Origin: a bacterium
Lineage (GTDB): Bacteria > Patescibacteriota > Minisyncoccia > CAIUEV01
Assembly: GCA_021779915.1 (NCBI GenBank)
Contig: JAJXZR010000044.1
Coordinates: 1-52,906 of the forward strand
DNA length: 52,906 nucleotides
Direction of reading: 5' to 3'
In this document: positions 16,647 through 24,737 of the stretch, in pieces
How the letters are laid out: every line of letters begins with the position of its first letter
How positions within the stretch are numbered: the first letter of the stretch is position 1
Notes under the pieces: model-generated
The model's database searches: none
Told to the model about the DNA's origin: nothing
The model's input: the letters and a program-made list of their open reading frames with translations, nothing else
Made by a program: the position numbers and the translations under genes

Positions 16647-17618
16647 TCAATTTAAACCAACAACCGAAGATTCCTCTTTGGTATCTTCTTTTAGGTTCTT
16701 ACGGTGGAATTGTTTATGTATATTACGCAGTTGCTTATCTGTTATATGCGTATAAATCTGAGTGGTACTGATGGAAGAATGACCGAGGAGCATTTGAACC
16801 GACCTGATATCTGCACCATTTTGAAGAAGATCCGTAGCAAATGAGTGGCGCAAAGTGTGCGGATGAATATTCTTAGAAATACCCGCTCGAAGGGCATGCT
16901 TTTTAACAATTCTTTGAATGGTTCTGACACTGAGACGTAAATTGTTCTGATCTTTTGTCTTGTGATGCCGAATGAAAAGAGCCGGATCCACATCCCTTCT
17001 CTTTTGGATATAGGCGTAAATTGCTTTCTGGGTTTCCGGAGAAATAAAAACCACTCTCCTTTTTCCTCCCTTGCCTTCCACTGTAAATTCATTTTTTTCC
17101 AAACGAAAATTCTCCCGATCTAAACTGGCTAATTCTGAAACCCGAAGACCAGAAGAAAAAAGCATTTCAAGAATTGCCTTGTCCCTAAGCTGTTCTAGAC
17201 CGTTCCCCCGGGGTGCATTAAGAAGCCTTTCAATCTCGTCTTTTTCTAAAAATTCAATTTCTTTTCTTTCCGTTTTTCCCAATTCAATTTGCGATGGTGC
17301 GGGCACTTCAATATTTTGCTTTCCTAAAAACTTTAAAAATCCCCTAAGAGCAATAATGTGATAGTCCTGGGTAATTTTTTTAAGAGGCAAATCTCCATTT
17401 TTAGCAGTTCTGTTAAGAAAAATACGATATTTTCTGATACTCTCTTCTGTAACATCTTTACTGGTAACTTCCCCTTTATTCAAATATTTTTCCAACCATT
17501 TAATAAAACGATCCAAATAACGATTATAATTATTCAAAGTCTTTGAGGCACGGTTCCTCTCAATTTCAAGGTATTCCAAAAAATCATTTTTAAGATGAGA
17601 AAGAGAGCTTTCTAACAT
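16647..17618 (-). CDS. Xer-family tyrosine recombinase
   Basis: 323 residues from the ATG at 17618 (MLESSLSHLKNDF). A longer frame would begin inside tRNA-Gly and is rejected. A core-binding SAM-like domain spans about 10-105 and the catalytic domain 120-300. Catalytic residues visible: R159 (SSGLRVSELA), a Lys in EGKGGKRR (K183 or K186), H254 and R257 (HPHTLRHSFATDL), H280 (LLGHSSI), and nucleophile Y289 (TTQIYTH). The length and motifs fit a single housekeeping XerC/D that resolves chromosome dimers. An integrase role is also possible because the gene abuts tRNA-Gly, but no element is bounded by att-like repeats in the expected order. Confidence 0.93.
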   Translation of the reverse strand: MLESSLSHLKNDFLEYLEIERNRASKTLNNYNRYLDRFIKWLEKYLNKGEVTSKDVTEESIRKYRIFLNRTAKNGDLPLKKITQDYHIIALRGFLKFLGKQNIEVPAPSQIELGKTERKEIEFLEKDEIERLLNAPRGNGLEQLRDKAILEMLFSSGLRVSELASLDRENFRLEKNEFTVEGKGGKRRVVFISPETQKAIYAYIQKRRDVDPALFIRHHKTKDQNNLRLSVRTIQRIVKKHALRAGISKNIHPHTLRHSFATDLLQNGADIRSVQMLLGHSSISTTQIYTHITDKQLRNIHKQFHRKNLKEDTKEESSVVGLN

Positions 17619-17645
17619 TTGTTTTTGTATACTGATGAAACATTT

Positions 17646-17720
17646 TGGAGCGGGTAACGGGATTCGAACCCGTCTCACCAGCTTGGAAGGCTAGGATAAT
17701 AGCCACTATACGATACCCGC
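17646..17720 (-). tRNA. tRNA-Gly (anticodon TCC), CCA encoded
   Basis: Acceptor GCGGGTA/TACCCGC, anticodon stem CTAGC/GCTGG with loop CTTCCAA (anticodon TCC), T-arm ACGGG-TTCGAAT-CCCGT, discriminator T, and CCA encoded at 17648-17646. It lies directly upstream of the recombinase gene on the same strand. Confidence 0.95.
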
Positions 17721-17795
17721 AAAAAATTTTTAACTGATATTTAGAATTATATTTGCAAATTACGATTTATATAACTTGTTTCACAAGTTAGGGAT

Positions 17796-17840
17796 TCGCC
17801 AGGTCATCCGACCTGGCGCCCCGTCGGATGACTGGGGCGA
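17796..17840. repeat. Double-hairpin repeat, copy 2
   Basis: Same layout as 11648-11691: GCCAGGTC-ATCC-GACCTGGC followed by a second hairpin (GCCCCGTC/GACTGGGGC, imperfect). Its right border coincides with the break point of the truncated tRNA-Gly. Confidence 0.8.
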
Positions 17841-17893
17841 ACCCGTCTCACCAGCTTGGAAGGCTAGGATAATAGCCACTATACGATACCCGC
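17838..17893 (-). pseudogene. Truncated tRNA-Gly copy (5' 56 nt)
   Basis: These 56 bases are identical to 17665-17720, the 5' part of tRNA-Gly from the acceptor through the anticodon and variable region into the T-arm. The rest of the T-arm and the 3' acceptor strand are replaced by the double-hairpin repeat, so no functional tRNA can form. 17721-17795 between the copies is AT-rich and has no gene. Confidence 0.9.
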
Positions 17894-17951
17894 GACTACA
17901 AATAACTTGTAACTTGGAATTTTTAATTTGTAAATGGTAGAAGCAATTTTT

Positions 17952-18009
17952 TCTCCCCTCGCGTTCAAACCCTCCGCCCTATGGGCACCTCCCTTCATCT
18001 GAAGGGAGG
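17952..18009. repeat. CCTCCGCCCTA-type repeat, copy 1
   Basis: AAACCCTCCGCCCTATGGGCACCTCCC followed by the hairpin CTCCCTTCATCTGAAGGGAG (written here in parts). It shares its core with the larger element at 43243-43346. It lies in the leader of the VirB6-like gene; the remaining bases to 18110 show no gene. Confidence 0.7.
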
Positions 18010-18110
18010 AAAAAGTAACAAGTCTTATTTTTAATTTAAAATGTTAAATTCTTTTTGTCGCTTTCTTTATAAAACTGTTTTAAAATCAAAATGTGAATTA
18101 ACCGCTTAGC

Positions 18111-20723
18111 GTGGACATGGACAAAAAAAGAAAAACAAACTTTGGGCGCTTTTTAAGTTGGCAGAAGGCTTTGGTCTTTTTGTTGTTTTTTCTTTTTATC
18201 GTCCCGACCGCTTCTGCCGATTCAATTACTCCCAACACTTCAAGCGGGGGGTGGACTCGCACCCTTCAAACCCCTGGCAATGACCAATTGATCGGTCTAA
18301 ATTACAGTCTTAGAACTCTTTTGTGGACTTCCGGAGTTGTTTTGGAATCGGCTCAAAGCATTTTAACTCGTGTTTCGGATATTAGTTTTTATCAACAGCA
18401 ATTAGGTGGTTTCTATACTAAAAAAGAAACAGGGGCAAGTTCAAGTAGCAGTGCCCAAGGAGGGTGGAATGTGGTAAAAACCATTTGTAACATATCGGTG
18501 ATAATTTTGTTGTTGTTTATTGCTTTTGGAACTATTTTGAGAGTGGAAAGTTACAACTATAAATATTTATTAGTTAAATTGATTGTTGTCGCTCTTCTAA
18601 TTAATTTTAGTGGTGTTATTGCGGGGATAGTCCTGGATTTCAGCCATATTATTATGGGGATATTCTCAGATAAAATAACTAATATCGGACTAATTATTCA
18701 GAAAAATTCTAAGATTTTAGATGAATACGTTGCCAATACCGATTTAAGCGACATTGGACAAGTAACCAACAACTTGAGCGACAACATTACAAGAACCATT
18801 TCCAGAGTTAACGTCAATATGATTTTAGCATCCGTTTTAATGTTTATTTTGGGCATAACCGTTCTTGCGGTTGCTGTTTTTCTAATCGTGAGGACAGTCA
18901 GTCTTTGGCTTCTTTTCACCCTTTCTCCAGTGGCGCTGGCACTGGCGGTTCTTCCTCACACCAGGGTAACCAGTTTGAAATGGTGGGATGCCTTTCTTAA
19001 AAACGCTTTTGCCGGACCCTTGCTGTTTTTCTTCCTTTATTTGACTCTTTTTATTACAAACAATCTTAATATTCCTTCTGAAACCGCTGTCGCCGGAAAC
19101 GATAAATTTATTCTTTTTTCCAATTCAGGAACTTTTCTCCAATATATCTTTCTGGTTGTTCTTCTTTGGGCTAGCATTTTTCTCTCCCGATCTCTCTCGG
19201 TTGCCGGATCAGTCCAAGTAGTTGGTTATTTTAGAGATTTGGGCAGAGGAGAAAGAGGGATGCAAATTGTCAACAAGATTGTTGATTCTGGAGGGACGGC
19301 TCTTGGTAAAACTGGAGCAGGCAAAATACTTCATGAATGGACGGGAGCCCCCTTGCAAATCAAAGAAGGAGCTAATGCCCCCTTCGCGCCAACCGAAGCA
19401 GAGAAAGGGAAAAGAGGTTTTCAACCTGTGCTTAAAACCCAGAGTGACGCGACTCAAAAAGCTCTCAAAACCCTACTTAACCCCTCCGCCATTGGGAGGG
19501 TCCTTTCTATTGTTGATTCCAAAAGAAAAGGAGAAAACCTTTCAAAAATCGGAGGGAATCTTACTGATGCTGCCAAACTTGCCGCCATGAGTACAAAAGA
19601 TCCGGGAGAATTTCTGCGAACCCTATGGAAAAGATTTGAACCAAAATCAAAACCCACCGGTAGTTTTTGGAAAGACGCCAAGACTCTCAATGAAACAATT
19701 AATAAGGAAGTTGAAGGCCAAATGACGGTTAGGAGAGTATTTAATGAGATAGGTGTTCACAATCAAAAACTGGTAGACTTTCAAGCCAAGGACAGTAGCG
19801 AAAAAGAGGCTCAGATCTACAAGCTCGCTTGGACGGGCGGTCTTCCGGAGTATTTTAACAAACAGTTGAAAAAGCCCTATAACCCCCAAGAATTAGGAGA
19901 GCATATCAAAACCACCTTTGGAGAAGCAAAAGGAGGACAAGTGGCCGAAAAGCTTCAATCCATTGGGGAAATGAAAAAAGATCCAAGTCTTGCCGTAGCA
20001 GCATGGAACGGCAAAAAAGAAAAATTTGAAGTCGACGCAAAGGCTCTTGGGCAAAAACCGGCTACTGCCGTTGTGAAACCGGAAGATTTGAAAAAACTGG
20101 CTCCTCAAAGTATTCTCAATAAAAATGAACAGGGTTCTTATGTGGGATTCAATGATTTTGGCAAGCAGTTGCTTAAGGAAATGTCAGGAGAATATCTGAA
20201 AGAAATCGGCAATATGCGAGAAGATACAGTTAAGGCTATGGCCCAGGCATACGGAGCTTCCCAAAAGGATCTAGTCAAGGAACTTTCCAAGGGCATAAAA
20301 GGTGGTGGGACTGTTCAAGCTGATACAATCAAAGCTATCGGCAAGGCTCAGATGAGAGGAGCTTTTCACGTTGAAGAAGTACAGGCTCCCCACGCACAGA
20401 TTAGTTTGGGGCAAGAATTCTTGAACAAGGTTGCCAGCCGTGCTTTTGCCGGAAAAAGAGTTTCTACGGGCAAATTAAAAGTAGCTGATGCCAGTGAAAA
20501 ACCCAAGGCTTCTTCTTCGGATACTGGAATGATTCAAACTCCTGAACAAAGAAGGGTTCAGGAAGAATACGAGACCAGAGCCTTTGCTTCAAAACGTGTC
20601 AAAACTGGAAATGTCGAAGTGGCCTCAATAGAAGATGAAACCGGAGAAGATACCAGCCTTAAAGATAAGCAGAAATTCTTGATGATGGGTGGGAAGAATA
20701 TGACAGTGGAAGAAGGAGCGTAG
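18111..20723 (+). CDS. Polytopic membrane protein, VirB6/TrbL-like, with long soluble tail
   Basis: 870 residues. Residues 1-37 are a signal or first membrane helix (KALVFLLFFLFIVPTASA). Further helices lie at about 122-142, 150-180, 233-262, 264-282, 297-316 and 343-360. The conserved-looking WLLFTLSPVALALAVLP and KWWDAFLKNAF segments resemble TrbL/VirB6 channel proteins of type IV secretion systems. Residues ~375-870 are hydrophilic and probably cytoplasmic or periplasmic, with a repeated RAFAGKRV/RAFASKRV motif near the end. It heads the plus-strand locus containing three VirB2-like pilin fusions, which supports a secretion- or pilus-related role. The VirB6 assignment rests on topology and context only. 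The start could also be the ATG at 18117. Confidence 0.7.
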   Translation: MDMDKKRKTNFGRFLSWQKALVFLLFFLFIVPTASADSITPNTSSGGWTRTLQTPGNDQLIGLNYSLRTLLWTSGVVLESAQSILTRVSDISFYQQQLGGFYTKKETGASSSSSAQGGWNVVKTICNISVIILLLFIAFGTILRVESYNYKYLLVKLIVVALLINFSGVIAGIVLDFSHIIMGIFSDKITNIGLIIQKNSKILDEYVANTDLSDIGQVTNNLSDNITRTISRVNVNMILASVLMFILGITVLAVAVFLIVRTVSLWLLFTLSPVALALAVLPHTRVTSLKWWDAFLKNAFAGPLLFFFLYLTLFITNNLNIPSETAVAGNDKFILFSNSGTFLQYIFLVVLLWASIFLSRSLSVAGSVQVVGYFRDLGRGERGMQIVNKIVDSGGTALGKTGAGKILHEWTGAPLQIKEGANAPFAPTEAEKGKRGFQPVLKTQSDATQKALKTLLNPSAIGRVLSIVDSKRKGENLSKIGGNLTDAAKLAAMSTKDPGEFLRTLWKRFEPKSKPTGSFWKDAKTLNETINKEVEGQMTVRRVFNEIGVHNQKLVDFQAKDSSEKEAQIYKLAWTGGLPEYFNKQLKKPYNPQELGEHIKTTFGEAKGGQVAEKLQSIGEMKKDPSLAVAAWNGKKEKFEVDAKALGQKPATAVVKPEDLKKLAPQSILNKNEQGSYVGFNDFGKQLLKEMSGEYLKEIGNMREDTVKAMAQAYGASQKDLVKELSKGIKGGGTVQADTIKAIGKAQMRGAFHVEEVQAPHAQISLGQEFLNKVASRAFAGKRVSTGKLKVADASEKPKASSSDTGMIQTPEQRRVQEEYETRAFASKRVKTGNVEVASIEDETGEDTSLKDKQKFLMMGGKNMTVEEGA

Positions 20724-20841
20724 AAAATTAAAAATGTAAAAATCAAAATGAAAAATTTTTGTGTCGCCGAAGGCGACGTTTAATTGATTGTCGCCTTCGG
20801 CGACTCCACAATTTTTCATTTTGATTTTTTAATTTTTCATT
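20724..20841. repeat. Intergenic inverted repeat with GTCGCC cores
   Basis: AT-rich arms (20724-20763 and 20806-20841, AAAATCAAAATGAAAAAT and its complement) enclose two hairpins GTCGCCGAAGGCGAC and TCGCCTTCGGCGA. It lies between two same-strand genes. Confidence 0.8.
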
Positions 20842-20855
20842 ATTAAATCCTTTCT

Positions 20856-21818
20856 ATGTTAATTATCGTAAACATCCCCGCCTACAATGAAGCTAAAAAA
20901 ATTGGTACTGTCATTCGCTCTATTCCTCGAGAATTACCGGGGGGTATTAAAGTGAAAGTTCAAGTTTCTGACGATGGATCAGACGATAATACTTACGAGG
21001 TCGCAAAAGAAGCTAGTGCCGAATATGTATATAAATTTCCGCATAGAGGACTTGGGCTAACTTTTCGTTCAGGAGTAGAAAAGGCATTAGAAAGCGGAGC
21101 AGATATTATGGTTAATATCGACGCCGACGGTCAATTTTCCAAAGAGGATATTCCTAAACTAGTGGTTCCGGTAATTTCTGGCAAAGCGGACATGGTTGTT
21201 GGATCTAGGTTCTCCAAGGACAAAGAATTTAATCCGGAAGGAATACCTTTTATAAAAAGTTTTCTCAATCAGTTTGCCGCAAAAATGGTCGGCTTATTTT
21301 GGGGACAAAAGATCGATGATTTGACTTGTGGATTCAGGGCTTATAGCCGGGAGGTTTTAATGCGCCTCAATTTGAACCATCCTTTTACGTACACCCAGGA
21401 AACAATTCTGGACGCCCTTTCAAAAAACTTTCGAATCATCTGGATACCGGTAAGAGTCACCTATTTTGCCAAGAGAAAGTCGAGAATGGCTGGGAATGTT
21501 TGGCAGTTTGTTTTTAAGTCAACCAGAATAATCGTCAAAGTTCTGCGTGACACCAAACCATTAAAATTCTTTGGGATACCCGCACTTTTTTTGATTTTTA
21601 TTTCATTTTTGATTTATGGCATTTTTCTAATTGATTATATCCAAACATTAAAAGTAACTCCTTACCGCACCTGGTTGATTTTTGCAAGCGTTCTTCTGAT
21701 TCTGGGCATTCAACTTCTCATTTTTGCCTTGATTGCTGATATGATAAGAAGTCAAAGACAAGTGAGTGAGGAAAACTTGTATCTGATTAGGAAGGAGAAG
21801 TATGATGGAAAGAAATAA
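20856..21818 (+). CDS. Family 2 glycosyltransferase, polyprenyl-phosphate type
   Basis: 320 residues. The GT-A domain (1-230) shows IPAYNEAKKIG, VSDDGSDDNT, HRGLGLTFRSGVEKAL and the DxD-type metal motif NIDADGQF near residue 90, followed by MVVGSRF, as in DPM1-like enzymes that load a sugar onto polyprenyl phosphate. Two C-terminal transmembrane helices (about 243-263 and 275-298) anchor it to the membrane. Likely role: supply of lipid-linked sugar for envelope glycans or surface-protein glycosylation. Its place next to the pilin-fusion genes makes glycosylation of those proteins an attractive but unproven idea. Confidence 0.9.
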   Translation: MLIIVNIPAYNEAKKIGTVIRSIPRELPGGIKVKVQVSDDGSDDNTYEVAKEASAEYVYKFPHRGLGLTFRSGVEKALESGADIMVNIDADGQFSKEDIPKLVVPVISGKADMVVGSRFSKDKEFNPEGIPFIKSFLNQFAAKMVGLFWGQKIDDLTCGFRAYSREVLMRLNLNHPFTYTQETILDALSKNFRIIWIPVRVTYFAKRKSRMAGNVWQFVFKSTRIIVKVLRDTKPLKFFGIPALFLIFISFLIYGIFLIDYIQTLKVTPYRTWLIFASVLLILGIQLLIFALIADMIRSQRQVSEENLYLIRKEKYDGKK

Positions 21819-21834
21819 AGTTTTATAAAAAATC

Positions 21835-22026
21835 ATGAATAACCTCGCCTTTGGTTTCCAAATTGCGATTTTGTTTTCCGGATGTATAATAGGTGGAATA
21901 TGGTTAGGGCGCTACGTGGATAGTGTTTTTTACCTTACGCCCCTGGGAATTATCTCGGGTATGTTGCTAGGAACGGGGCTAGCTTTTGTTGCCATTTTAA
22001 AAATACTGAAAAAAAAGATAAAATAA
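21835..22026 (+). CDS. AtpZ/AtpI-like small membrane protein
   Basis: 63 residues with two membrane helices (FQIAILFSGCIIGGIWLG and LGIISGMLLGTGLAFVAIL) joined by GRYVDSVFYLTP, the pattern of AtpZ/AtpI proteins that sit at the head of ATP synthase operons and may help c-ring assembly or Mg2+ uptake. No atp genes are visible nearby, so the context is unusual. It starts 16 nt after the glycosyltransferase and ends 15 nt before the first pilin fusion, so the genes are probably co-transcribed. Confidence 0.65.
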   Translation: MNNLAFGFQIAILFSGCIIGGIWLGRYVDSVFYLTPLGIISGMLLGTGLAFVAILKILKKKIK

Positions 22027-22041
22027 ATAAATTTTTAAAAA

Positions 22042-24483
22042 ATGGAAACGATAAATACAAATTTGATAACAAATTCCGATGCCGTCGTCAGTTGTTCCGG
22101 AAGCTCTTGCAATTTCTGTTCTTTTTTAGAAACTTTGAGCGGCATCTACAATTTTTTTCTCTTGACGATTTTTGTAGTTGCGATTCTTATTTTGATTCTT
22201 TCTGGAATAAATTATATTTTGAATAAAGGGGTAACGGAAAGTCAGAAAAAAAATCAGCAACGGATTAAATCCACGTTATTGGGATTTGTTTTAGTTCTTC
22301 TTGGCTGGCTTATTATCAACACCACTTATCGGGTTTTAGGATATCAGAACGCGGGAAATTGGTACCAATTTAAATGCAATCTTGAAGCTCCTCAAGTTCC
22401 AAAAATCGAGACTAATTTTAGTGCTTACTATCAAAACTTAAAAGTTTACAAAGAACTTGCCGATTTTCTAACCTCCGGAGACCAAAAAGCTACAATTAAA
22501 GGTCCAACCCTCTCTCCGGTTCTTCAAAAACAACTTCAAGATTTGACCGAAGGAGAAATTCTTCACATTCTTGCTCCTGCTCGCGTTTCCTCTTCCACAA
22601 CGCCCGGAGAATATACAGATCTTTTTCTGCCCCTTTTAACGGTTTCAAAGGACGGGAATCAAGTCAAACTAGATAGCTTGGGAGACTATACTAACCTTAT
22701 TCAAAATGAATATTCTCAGTCGGACAAAACCAACACTACCCTCAATACTCTTCTGGAAACCACTTCTGGAAACAAAGATACAATTCCTATTACCGCAAGC
22801 GGAAACCAGCTTCAATCCAGTGATTTTAACAACATTTACGGTCAAATTGCAGAAATCATAAAGAATCAACAGCCCGGTACCGATAAAAGTCTTAGCGGTC
22901 AACTGGCCGTCACTGCAAATAATAAGTCTAATGAGGATGTACAGAGGATAATCGCCATATTAGTGAGCGAGACTATGAAAACAACTGATCTTTTGATGCT
23001 GGAAAAAGAAGATTCCGTGAACGTTCTTAGTGATTCACAGGTCAGATGCCAGCTTTCAGGAGGGCAGTGGATTGATAATAATTGCAAATGTCCAAACGAC
23101 ACTACTCTTGTAAAAGATGTTTGCAAAAAGAAAAATGATTTGAAGGCTAAATGCGAACGAAGCCAAGGGGTTTGGACTTTAATAAAAAACGGTTATTCAC
23201 CGACTATTTCCTGTGGATACATTGAAAATCAATTAGGTACAAACCCTAATATTGGAGATTCTTATCAAAGAGCCAATATTTCAGATGTAAACACCGACGA
23301 AAGTTATTGCAAATGCCCCACTGGCACCTGTATTGACAGTGACGGAACCTGTCAGAAGCAAGAAGAAGATTCGGACAACGATAAGATTCCTAACGCTAAA
23401 GATAAATGTCCAAACACTTCCAAAGAAGATATTTCTCAAATAAATACCACGGAGGGAAGCCAATATTATGGTTGCTCTTGCAATGATATAGGCGTCCAGA
23501 CCAAAGTCTGCCCGCCCGATCAATGTTTAGGAGATTATAAAGTGACTTACCCAAAAGGATTAAAAACTTGCAACAAGGGAATTACTGAAACTTACTCCTG
23601 TAGCCCTTCCGGTCAAACTTACGATCCACTTTGTGCTAATCAGAATATGTTGGCAAACAGCAATAACAACCAAAACAAAAAAGCTAACTCAAATGGAAAA
23701 GGATCGGATAATAAAAATATCAATGATGATTTTTTTGGCAAAAATAGCAAGGGGAAAGATATTGGGGAAAACAAGCTAGGTCCTCCGGGAGGAAACGCCA
23801 TGTACAGCAAGCCAGAGGGAGTAAAAGCGGCTCTAAAGAGAATCCACGACACCGATCCGCTTCGCTATGAAATGATTTTCCGCTATGTTTCAACTATCGC
23901 ACCAACCAGCTTTTCTGGGGGACTTTGTTACGGTTGCGGATATGAAGAAGTAAACTACGGGTTGCCGGTGAAAATGTTAGATCAAGTGATCGTCCATGAA
24001 TCTACCCATTCAGGCCATTTCTGCTGGGGTATGAGTGAAACAACCGCTGAAGTTGAAAGGATCGCGGTTGGTAATGAAATAGGAAGTCTCGAGAGATCCA
24101 AAAAAGACGATAAAGGAAGAAACGTCAACGACATGCAAGAGTTTACTCGGCAATCAAAAGAAATTACCTATGAAAGTTCGCCTGCTAGGGGCTATCTCAG
24201 CCGTTTTATGCCTGAAGATAATCCCAAAGGAGATTTAATCGCAGAAGATTATCATTGGGCGATTTCCTATGCATTAAGCTATGGAGACAATACCAAAGGA
24301 CCGAATCATCACGGCTGGCCTCAAAAAGGATACCTTCTTGGTCTCAAAGACAGCGAACAACAGATTGTAGATAAGATAATTAAGAATATGGAAAGTTTCC
24401 CCTGCAGGTCCAAACCACCAAGCGACCTCCCCGAAATACCCGCCTGTAAAGACGCCCCGGAAATTAAGTTGGGAGGAAAATAG
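22042..24483 (+). CDS. VirB2-like pilin domain fused to Cys-rich region and HExxH peptidase-like domain
   Basis: 813 residues. Residues ~20-110 match the T4SS_pilin pattern: CNFCSFLETLSGIYNFF, two membrane helices, and a basic cytoplasmic loop (ESQKKNQQRIKSTLLG). Then comes a region shared with the two paralogs downstream (about 155-325), two CxxSxGxW-type Cys modules (about 335-450), a thrombospondin-3-like acidic repeat (DSDNDKIPNAKDKCPN, near 443) and an Asn-rich linker (535-565). The C-terminal domain carries H652-E653-S-T-H656, with Glu candidates for a third zinc ligand at 666, 670 and 672. It is probably a membrane-anchored extracellular metallopeptidase; activity is inferred from the motif only. 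Confidence 0.8.
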   Translation: METINTNLITNSDAVVSCSGSSCNFCSFLETLSGIYNFFLLTIFVVAILILILSGINYILNKGVTESQKKNQQRIKSTLLGFVLVLLGWLIINTTYRVLGYQNAGNWYQFKCNLEAPQVPKIETNFSAYYQNLKVYKELADFLTSGDQKATIKGPTLSPVLQKQLQDLTEGEILHILAPARVSSSTTPGEYTDLFLPLLTVSKDGNQVKLDSLGDYTNLIQNEYSQSDKTNTTLNTLLETTSGNKDTIPITASGNQLQSSDFNNIYGQIAEIIKNQQPGTDKSLSGQLAVTANNKSNEDVQRIIAILVSETMKTTDLLMLEKEDSVNVLSDSQVRCQLSGGQWIDNNCKCPNDTTLVKDVCKKKNDLKAKCERSQGVWTLIKNGYSPTISCGYIENQLGTNPNIGDSYQRANISDVNTDESYCKCPTGTCIDSDGTCQKQEEDSDNDKIPNAKDKCPNTSKEDISQINTTEGSQYYGCSCNDIGVQTKVCPPDQCLGDYKVTYPKGLKTCNKGITETYSCSPSGQTYDPLCANQNMLANSNNNQNKKANSNGKGSDNKNINDDFFGKNSKGKDIGENKLGPPGGNAMYSKPEGVKAALKRIHDTDPLRYEMIFRYVSTIAPTSFSGGLCYGCGYEEVNYGLPVKMLDQVIVHESTHSGHFCWGMSETTAEVERIAVGNEIGSLERSKKDDKGRNVNDMQEFTRQSKEITYESSPARGYLSRFMPEDNPKGDLIAEDYHWAISYALSYGDNTKGPNHHGWPQKGYLLGLKDSEQQIVDKIIKNMESFPCRSKPPSDLPEIPACKDAPEIKLGGK

Positions 24484-24515
24484 GTTCGTTAAGAGCTTGC
24501 CATCCCATGTTTAGT

Positions 24516-24676
24516 GTGTCATCCCGGGCTTGACCCGGGATCCAGGAGGATAGTGTTAGTCTAATAAAATGTTCTTTTGTTTAGTTTTTTACAAATACAC
24601 ACCAAAATAACATTCTGTTAGTCTAACTGGATCCCTGGTCCCTGCCTGCCGGTAGGCAAGAAGCCCGGGATGACAC
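24516..24676. mobile_element. REPIN/MITE-like element, copy F (161 bp, short type)
   Basis: Ends GTGTCATCCCGGGCTTGACC and its inverted form. The interior read on the minus strand matches copy E at 14605 (TTAGACTAAC..., AAAAAACTAAAC..., CTATCCTCC). The right hairpin is enlarged by a small CCTGCCTGCCGGTAGGCA insertion. It separates the first and second pilin-fusion genes. Confidence 0.85.
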
Positions 24677-24737
24677 GAGAAAAAATAATTTTATCCAAAA
24701 AACATAAATAATATTCTAAATTCTTAAAAACTTAACA

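Noticed and set aside
17619-17678. Longer recombinase start (MRRVRIPLPAPK...)
   Set aside because: The added residues are a translation of tRNA-Gly; the frame is open there only by chance.
16647-17893. Integrative element between tRNA-Gly and its partial copy
   Set aside because: The duplicated part is the tRNA 5' end rather than the 3' end, and the recombinase gene lies outside the interval between the copies, which holds only ~120 bp without a gene.
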